From contig NWUY0300071235.1 in NCBI GenBank assembly GCA_004151065.3, forward strand, positions 24,771 through 41,215: a stretch of DNA of 16,445 nucleotides. The letters are read 5' to 3'. A model generated the notes under the pieces. The model searched no databases, was not told where the DNA came from, and saw nothing but the letters and a program-made list of their open reading frames with translations. Source of the DNA: Larix sibirica (lineage: Eukaryota; Streptophyta; Pinopsida; Pinales; Pinaceae). The position numbers and the translations under genes were made by a program. Positions 1-6,645 of the stretch are shown in pieces (position 1 is the first letter of the stretch; every line of letters starts with the position of its first letter).

Positions 1-81
1 AAACATGCTATGTACATACTTCATAGCAAAAAAATGTTTAGAATGCAGTATCAGTTATAAATCTGGGCCAGGGGTATTACA
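1..81 (-). mobile_element. Start of an LTR (probably Ty3-gypsy type) inserted in a copia remnant, partial
   Basis: Read on the minus strand, the sequence from base 81 downward begins TGTAATACCCC, a start seen in many plant Ty3-gypsy LTRs. The copia reading frame to its right is recognisable up to the conserved GVYRG-stop-AL stretch of the GAG-pre-integrase region and is lost exactly at this point. An LTR insertion is the simplest reading. The rest of the element, or a solo LTR, would lie beyond the left edge. A target duplication would be the five bases gcgct at 82-86, repeated at the far side. Assignment to Ty3-gypsy rests only on the terminal bases. Confidence 0.45.
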
Positions 82-1530
82 GCGCTCATCCTCTATACAC
101 CCCTTACTGCTCAATATCGAAGTTTGGAAGACCAGTGACTATCTCCCTCAGTATGGGTAGCACCCTGTGATGTAGATGTCCCATTCTCCTGTGCCACAGA
201 TCGCATAGGCTTTCATTGTCATGCACCAATGCCTAAATAGGAATGCCTTGAAGCCTGTATAGGTTTCCTTCCCTCACGCCAATCCTCGTGGTTTTGTCTG
301 AACTAGCTCCCTCTGGACAAATGAACACTTGTCCTCTTCAAAAGGTAACTGCATAACCTTTGTCTTCCATGACTGAAACGACCTCAATAGGTTCTTCTTT
401 AGGCTTGGTATATAAAGCACCCCTGAGCATCAAATGACCCCCCTGACTCAATTTGGAACTAAATGATCCCCTATCCCTTTACTCCATACTTGGCATCATC
501 ACCAAGCTCCACATGGATCCCTGAGTCATCTTTTGATAACCCACTGAATAATTCTTGTGCCTCCGTCATATGATGGGATGCACCATTCTCTAAATACCAA
601 GCACTCTTGGCAATAGTGTTGGTGGAGAGGCGGGGAACAAGAGAAAAATCATCCTCAAACTTGGTTGCAAGTTTACTCAGTTGGCTCTCTACTGATGATG
701 TTACTTGTGGCCCTATTCCCTTACCCCTCTTCTTCTTCTTCGGGCACTAAGATGCATAGTTCCCAAACTTGTGACATAGAAAGCACTTGATTTTGGTCAA
801 GTCTTTCCTCTTTCCCTACTTGTGAGACTGCCCTTCATTGTTACCTTTCTTGAAACCTCTCCCTTTTCCTTTTTTTTTTTGCTGATAAGGGCTAAGTTTT
901 GATCACTTACTCCCTATTGGTTTTCTTTGGACTCCTCTCTAGTCTCCCTCTTGAATGCAGACATCCCATAATCTCTGCTAGTTTGGAATGTTCTCCTATG
1001 CACAGCCCCCTTCACGAATGGTTCCCAAGACTCGGGAAAATCATTCAGAGCCACATGCACAATCTTTGCATCAAGAACCTTCTCTCCAAAAGATGCAAGT
1101 TGATCACGTATTTGTGTGATCCTAATCAGGTAGCTCATAACATTGTCCGATTTGGTCATCCAACATATTTAAGCTTATTCCTGAGAACCATTTTTTTGTT
1201 CAGGTTGTCACTTTGGAATAGCTTGGTTAGGGAATCAAACATCTCCTTGGACTTAGTCTTCTCTGAAACATGCGGGATTAGGTGATCCTTTACTGCATCT
1301 AGGATCAGTCTTTGAGCATTTATTCCTTCCTCATGTGTTGAATTCACTACTTCATCTGTTGGAAACTTGGAATCATCACAATTTATCCACAATATCCCAG
1401 ATCTCATGCTCCTTTAGGAGCAATGTAAGCCTTGCCTTCCAAGGAAAGAAGTTAGAGGCTCCATCTAGCCTGTCTTCGAACCGAAGACTGTTAGCTGCTA
1501 TGTCTAGATCTAATGTATAAAACTGATCAT
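82..1530 (-). pseudogene. Ty1-copia gag-pol remnant (gag, CCHC knuckle, protease, GAG-pre-integrase)
   Basis: This is the 5' half of a copia polyprotein, broken by frameshifts and stops. Gag (UBN2-type) starts near 1510 with a stretch like RFEDRLDGASNFFPWKARL. It continues in another frame through HLIPHVSEKTKSKEMFDSL (1156-1407), then shifts again near 1157 into SDNVMSYLIRITQIRDQL and FPESWEPFVKG (914-1159). A CX2CX4HX4C zinc knuckle is visible at 744-785, but its His reads Asn and a TAG lies inside it. The protease site at 561-599 reads WYLENGASHHMTE, so the catalytic Asp of the usual D-S/T-G is Glu. GAG-pre-integrase follows at about 82-225 with LWHRRMGH. Integrase, reverse transcriptase and RNase H are absent because the copy is cut at base 81. 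The family assignment is firm from the domain order and motifs. The element cannot encode a working polyprotein. Confidence 0.85.
744..785 (-). other. Degenerate CCHC zinc knuckle of copia gag
   Basis: On the minus strand the codons give C-F-L-C-H-K-F-G-N-Y-A-S-stop-C-P-K-K. The spacing matches the nucleic-acid-binding CX2CX4HX4C knuckle of copia gag. The metal-binding His is replaced by Asn (AAC for CAC), and the residue before the last Cys is TAG, one change from CAG (Gln). Confidence 0.75.
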
Positions 1531-1601
1531 GGATCTACTACTTAAACCCATGGATTTGATAGATTTGCACTCAAAACACTTGGATCTGCTTTCCCTTCAA
1601 A

Positions 1602-1619
1602 GCAAAAGCTTTGATACCA
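1602..1619 (-). other. Copia primer-binding site (initiator tRNA-Met type)
   Basis: The minus strand reads TGGTATCAAAGCTTTTGC directly after the predicted 5' LTR end (...TTAACA). Plant copia elements usually prime minus-strand synthesis from initiator tRNA-Met with a site like TGGTATCAGAGC. This copy differs by one base over those twelve. The position between LTR and gag is as expected. Confidence 0.75.
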
Positions 1620-2234
1620 TGTTAATTTTGATAAACTAGTGTCGAGGTGAATTTTATCAGATCCAAAATTTACACTACTAGAATATTTAACTAGTATTTC
1701 AACAGAAGCAAAAATCAAAAAACAAACCAATGCAACCACACATAATTTTATGTTCTTCAAATCAATTCATAATTCAAATAACTTCAGAAATTACAAGAGC
1801 TCCTGAATTCGGGAAAATGGCTATGAGAAAAATTACAAACACTCAGCAAAACCTGGGAATTTTTTTATCTTGAAAATCTACCTTCAAGCACTCATCAGTT
1901 GAATTGTATGGCTTGTTGTATGCCTTTGTTGTACAACTACCTTTGCATGCTTCTGCTGCACCATGTTGCTCACACGTGTGACTGTCTTATCAAGTCTGTA
2001 TGTTGTACATCGTGTTGTATGATCTAGTGTGCAACTGCCTCTGTACAATCTGCTCACTCTTTTGTTGGCTACTCTATGATATCTAATTGTCTTCTTTCTC
2101 GCCAATGGGTGAAAACCAAGAAGTCCTCCAATTTTCTCTCTTACTCACAAACTGTGAATAATGAATGTGTGTTTTTGTCTTAACCCTTGCTACCTTTTGT
2201 ATTTTTGAGTTGGGCCAAATCCCTAATCTCAACA
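1620..2234 (-). mobile_element. Probable 5' LTR of the copia element
   Basis: The inner edge at 1620 is well placed because the minus-strand sequence ends ...ATTAACA and is followed at once by the primer-binding site. The outer edge is a prediction: reading inward from 2234 on the minus strand gives TGTTGAGATTAGGG, which pairs with the inner terminus (TGTTAA against TGTTGA) and gives an LTR of about 615 bases. No second LTR is in the window, so the outer end cannot be confirmed by alignment. An imperfect hairpin spans the predicted boundary, which makes it less certain. The LTR interior carries four copies of TGTTGTAYR at 1914, 1927, 2001 and 2013. A short open frame in this LTR has no features of a real protein. 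Confidence 0.55.
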
Positions 2235-2275
2235 GTCAAGATTAAATATAATCTTGACTTGAGATCAATGGCCCA
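2211..2275. repeat. Imperfect inverted repeat (long hairpin) at the copia LTR edge
   Basis: The inner arms are A-TCTCAA-(CA)-GTCAAGATTA at 2226-2244 and TAATCTTGAC-TTGAGA-T at 2249-2265, with an AATA loop and one two-base bulge. An outer stem adds TGGGCCA (2211-2217) pairing with TGGCCCA (2269-2275) across a small asymmetric internal loop. The whole structure is 65 bases long and straddles the predicted outer end of the copia LTR at 2234. Confidence 0.8.
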
Positions 2276-2341
2276 CATTTAATTTAAATCATTGATGCCT
2301 TGACTTAGGCATTTTATTAAATTATATAAACTGACTTTACG

Positions 2342-2473
2342 AAAAAACACATTTCATTGTAATTAATAAATTAATAAAGTGAAACGTCAAAAAGCTAGGA
2401 CATATAATTAAAGACGATTTCCATGGGTTAGACACACCCCAAGGAAATACTTGTCCGAGCTACAGTCATCAAC
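2342..2473 (+). repeat. Dispersed repeat, copy 1
   Basis: This segment is matched by 3002-3132. The first 62 bases (2342-2403) are identical to 3002-3063. After that the two copies align through the shared GATTTCCATGGGTT, CAAGGAAAT and AGTCATCAAC blocks at roughly 75-80% identity by eye, and similarity stops after 2473. The second part of copy 2 reads as F-H-G-F-N-T-P-Q-G-N-P-Y with an analogous reading in copy 1, so the repeat may derive from old coding sequence of an element I do not recognise. Confidence 0.85.
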
Positions 2474-2999
2474 AATCGATACATTTTTACTTGAAGCAAA
2501 TCTTGTTGCTAGGGTTACCTTCTTGTTCATGTGTGGCACTTTGATCTAGCTTGGAGGTTCATCATTGTGAGTTGTATTGGGTATTTACATTGTCATTTAT
2601 ATGCTTTTGCTTGGGCCATTGAAAGGGTATTACTACCTCATTGGAGAAAGGGGTTTAAAACTTTTAAGTTAATATTTATTTCATCTTTTCTTTGCATGTT
2701 TATTTATACGGGAGTTATGTGTTATATATTTACCTTGATTTGGATTGTGTAACCTTAAGCCTTTATTTATAGAGTGCAACTCCAAGAGCTTGAAAGGAAG
2801 GGGATTCTTCATTTGACTGCTTACCTTGTAAACACTAATTCACCTTCGACTTCACTGAGTAGGGTTTGGGTTAGCTCATGCAATTCTACTCTCTTGGTGA
2901 CTATTAAGCAAGACCCTCTTAGTTGGTGACTCTTTGACTCCATTTGCCCTTGATTGGATTGGCAAAAGTCCTTGGAGTGACCTCTTTCATCCTCCCATC
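2474..2999. other. Unassigned DNA between repeat copy 1 and the gap
   Basis: About 525 bases of AT-rich sequence with no supported gene. Short frames on both strands lack recognisable motifs. One minus-strand frame at its right end runs into the N gap. This could be the interior of an unidentified LTR element, but I see no primer-binding site, polypurine tract or domain. Confidence 0.6.
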
Positions 3000-3001
3000 N
3001 N
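3000..3001. other. Two-base assembly gap (NN)
   Basis: The only ambiguous bases in the window. A two-base run is a join of unknown true length rather than a measured gap. The sequence immediately to its right repeats 2342-2403 exactly, so the join lies at a repeat boundary. Confidence 0.97.
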
Positions 3002-3132
3002 AAAAAACACATTTCATTGTAATTAATAAATTAATAAAGTGAAACGTCAAAAAGCTAGGACATTAATTAGATATGATTTCCATGGGTTTAACACACCTCA
3101 AGGAAATCCCTATATGAGCTATAGTCATCAAC
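3002..3132 (+). repeat. Dispersed repeat, copy 2
   Basis: This matches 2342-2473, with 62 identical bases flush against the gap and diverged homology afterwards. Downstream it runs into a stretch that reads Q-P-L-D-E-D-D-V-I-M-D-F-V-Y-V-D-Q-E-E-R before a stop. I do not recognise that stretch, but it may be the 5' part of the decayed hAT gene that follows. Confidence 0.85.
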
Positions 3133-3599
3133 CTCTTGACGAAGATGACGTCATCATGGATTTTGTATATGTAGACCAAGAGGAGAGATAATACATGAAA
3201 AATAAGGTCCAAGTGGACATAAATGAGGTGTGTTAAAGCAAGTATGACGACCCTTACATGCATAATAACCTTCTACATAGCATAAACATGAGAGTGGCTA
3301 TGATCCCCTAAGCCATTTGTCCTAGTGGGTCCATCGCAAGAAGCATTAAAGCACCAACCTAGAGCAAAAAGGCCCAACATCATGGGGTACTTCTGCCCAT
3401 TAAGGGGCAGTCAATATAGCCACTAAGCCAATACTCCTTAGAATGAAAACCAAGAGGACTTGCCATGACCAAACCATAGGTCTTGAGCCTAGTTAGGCCA
3501 ACACTTTCACATAAACAAGCTTAGACTTGGCCTTTTACAATGGAAAAAGACCCCTTCACTCCGGTATATCCTGAAAGGAATGCCGCAAACAATTTGGGG
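3133..3599 (+). other. Unassigned stretch upstream of the hAT remnant
   Basis: There is no intact gene. The plus-strand frames keep acidic and basic coding-like runs (DEDDVIMDFVYVDQEE near 3140-3185) broken by stops. The position directly before recognisable hAT sequence suggests a worn N-terminal part of the same transposase (BED finger and linker region), but I cannot see the Cys/His pattern of a BED finger. Confidence 0.35.
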
Positions 3600-4740
3600 T
3601 GTAACACACTCCATGGCATTTACTCTAAGTTGCGACAACTTAAGATTGCAAAGACTAGCCTTCGTAACTACTTCCTCACCTTAAAGTGCCTATTGAAGAT
3701 AAGATGGAGTTTGGTTGGTATGGTGATGAGTGCTAAGTGGATGACTTCAACACTGATGAAGATGGTGCTAATGCAGTGAGGGAAACCATTCTTTATGGTC
3801 ATTTTTCGTCATCGGTTATATATGTTTTCCCATTCTCCGAGCTAATTTTTCACATAATTTGATTTATAAATTCAAATGGACCATTTATTGGGGAAATGTA
3901 TGAGCAAAGGGATACCATCGTAGGGAAAATTATAGACATTTTTGAACTTAGGGATGCAAACTTGCATAACTATATCCTTATAGAGCAAGCAAAATTGTGG
4001 AAAAAACTAAATATTCCTTGACATGCCTAAGCATATGTGCTTAACACTTAAATATTATCATCCATCATAGTTGCAAGCATCGACTCCTCATGGTGGTTGA
4101 AGTCAAAACCACACTAGAATCTAGAAGTGTACACTGGTTATACGCAAGCATTAGAGAAATTGTTCCCTAAGGAGTTGGATAGCATACAACAACAATTGAG
4201 CTACTACATTTAGTGGCACTAGCAACCATGCCTTTGGTTGTGTCCACACAATTAGAGATAGAGAGAAAATATCTTCTCTCAAGTGGTGGAACATGTCTGA
4301 TGGCTTTGCCCCACAACTACAATGTTTGGCAGCATGGGTGCTTTCATAGGCTGTGAACACTTCTTCTGTGTAGAGGTGTTGGACAACCTATAGTGTCAAA
4401 AGAAACAAGTTGAATGTAAACCGATTAAAGAGTTTGATTTATGTGCATTAAAACTTGCAATTGTTCCCTGAAGATGGATAAAGCATAGAAGACTTGGGAC
4501 AACAAACCATAGGACAATTGGGAGGATGGGGCATTGATTTTGGAGCACTTGGATACTACTATTGATGATTATTATTGTAGTGAGATGCCACCCCCATCCA
4601 TTACCATGGTCTCCCTGAACAAGACTCCAACAATGGGAGCATCATGTCCATGTTCATCTTCGCAACTACCTCTAGCTACACTACCACAACCATGTGGGGC
4701 CCATGGAGGTTGTGGTATTGCCAAAAGAAAGGAAAAGTAA
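3600..4740 (+). pseudogene. hAT-family transposase pseudogene (DNA transposon)
   Basis: This is a broken plant hAT transposase in at least four frame segments. Up to 3779 it reads GIYSKLRQLKIAKTSLRNYF and LKCLLKIRWSLVGMVMS, like the catalytic-domain segment of plant hAT proteins. A shift near 3740 leads into GPFIGEMYEQRDTIVGKI, LNIP-stop-HA-stop-AYVLN and GYTQALEKLFPKELDS (3743-4210), which contains several in-frame stops. A second shift gives FGCVHTIRDREK and WWNMSDGFAPQLQCLA (about 4209-4478), then stops where Gln and Glu are usual, then TYSVKRNKLN and LIYVH. This part is the C-terminal hAT dimerisation region, and about four residues are missing before VKRNKLN. The acidic tail KTWDNKP-stop-DNWEDGALILEHLD ends at 4740. 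The family call comes from motif order, read by eye. Terminal inverted repeats and 8-base target duplications were not located. Confidence 0.8.
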
Positions 4741-6645
4741 ATAGAATAATTGTCTTTTTTTTCAGTGCTTTATTTGTCATAGACTTCAATTGAATTAGAA
4801 CTTATATAGATGGTCTATTTTGTAAACATAGCTTTTTGGTATTTCATTCTATAAATCCATGGTCTACTTCCTATTATATAGTGTAAAAATTTGTAAGTTT
4901 GCCACTGCTAGATGGTTGATGCTCAAATGACTAATCATAGATTCTACCATGAATAACATTTCTAACTTCATAGTGATGTAGTATTCCTCTAAAGGTAGCA
5001 TATATATGCATGTTTTCATGTTTTCTGCAATTAATTTGGTATTCTGCAGGTATTTTAGCAAGTTGAACTAAATATCTAATCTAATATTGTCTTAATAAAT
5101 TAACTTTATTACAAAGTGTACTTTCTCACTATATGACTATTAAATACATAACTTTATCCAAAGGTTTTTTCACCTTTCTTCTTATTCTTATATCATTTCA
5201 GAACACAATTTGTTTTGGAGAGCTCTTCCTCCGTTACATTCAGATTTGCCAGTGCAGTCCACCCTTTGGTGTGCAAGTGCTCCCAATATGCCAAGTTGCA
5301 TCTATCTTGTGTCTCCTTAATTTTCGGTTCGTATATATACTTGCAGTAGTGTGCCAGTTTGTATCCGGGTTCCACATGCTCTTTCAAAACATGGAATAGT
5401 CACACCAAGCATGTTAATCCGGAATTTCAAAATGCAATATATTGTTAGTGATGGGTGTGCTCTTATAAATCATGAGAGTCGGACCGGTAAAGATATGCAA
5501 CCTTCTAGAAGGCAGTTTGAAGGCCTAGAAAAAATAATTATAATGTTTCCAAAATGATATTTAAATGTTTTATTCCTTCATGTAAAGGAATGTAAATCAA
5601 AATACAACAACCAATAAAGAAAATCAACTCTCTGAAGATTGTTCAAGCCATCTTAATGGAAGCCTAGCACTGAGTCAGAGAAGACTAAGTAAAAAATGAT
5701 AAAGATAAAAAACTTTCTGACAAGCAACCTGGGTTTTCAAAATGAAGATGAGCATGAGCTTGCAGATCAAGGAAGAGATGGGCAGAAAATGGTAAATATA
5801 TCCCCCTTTCTGGAAGACTGAGTGACCTTAGTACCTACTAAAGATAATTATATACTTCTTCAACATCATGAAAACATTAGTTGGACCATAGGAAAGACAT
5901 TCAGAATTCTGGAAGTCAAGTAGATTACCACTTTCAGATCCAAGGGTTCTGCCTCCTTTATGCTTGACTATTCGGAATCCAGATGAATTCTTATTTTATG
6001 CAATGTCCATTGTCCATAAAACAAGCTAAAAATGTATTGCCCTATTTTCAATAATTGCTTTATTCCATCACCTTCCCTCTTATTTTGCACCAATGCATGC
6101 ACACAGCTGCAAAAGAGAATAGAGGCTGTTTCTTTCGTGATTCATATGAAATGTATGCAATCACATTTTCAACACCTAAAACATTCTATCCTGCAAGAAC
6201 AAAAAACGTAATTTCTAATTTGTTAATCCTCTCTTTTGGATGGTTGTATTCCTTTTAAAATTCCAATAATATGTTTAAAAAATAGGTGAAATCAACCAAA
6301 CATGAACCCTTAGGTTCTACAGAGCTCTAAATGTCAATAAAACCTCGTATATTAAGAATCAGCGATATTGGGAAACTCAAGTAAGCAACTGTAGCCAATT
6401 AACTGCAGGATAACTCGAGAACAAAGACATAATTGACATCTGGGCACTCTACATTATTACTTTTCTCTTTTCCAAAATGGCAGAGCGGTTTGTAAATGTG
6501 GACAATCGACTCCCTTGGTTTCTTTCTTCCTCTCTCTCTCACACAAACACATGCAAAATAAATCCTTTGATGCATTAGTAAAACCCCAGAGCTCAAGCCC
6601 ATGCAAGAATGTCGATGCCTTCAGAAGACTAAATAGGTTAATGAT
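4741..6645. other. Intergenic stretch with no supported gene
   Basis: About 1.9 kb of AT-rich sequence. A pyrimidine-rich run ending in ttatatcatttcag (to about 5202) looks like a plant splice acceptor. A stretch near 5720-5790 reads like a short coding piece followed by ATG-gtaaat, a possible donor. I cannot connect these into a gene or recognise the peptides. A short CT-rich run (6523-6540) is the only simple repeat. The lower end, next to 6645, should hold the 3' UTR of the PPR gene. No polyadenylation signal was assigned. Confidence 0.55.

Noticed and set aside
899-1285. Plus-strand 128-residue open frame
   Set aside because: It lies opposite the copia gag sequence, whose minus-strand reading has recognisable motifs.
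1884-2105. Minus-strand 73-residue open frame rich in Arg and Thr
   Set aside because: It lies inside the copia LTR, and its repeated T-T motifs come from the TGTTGTAYR repeats rather than a protein family.
4151-4360. Minus-strand 69-residue open frame
   Set aside because: It is the antisense shadow of the hAT dimerisation region on the plus strand, which has clear family motifs.
5133-5399. Plus-strand 88-residue hydrophobic open frame
   Set aside because: No recognisable motif. The hydrophobicity follows from T-rich DNA, including a polypyrimidine tract that looks like a splice acceptor.
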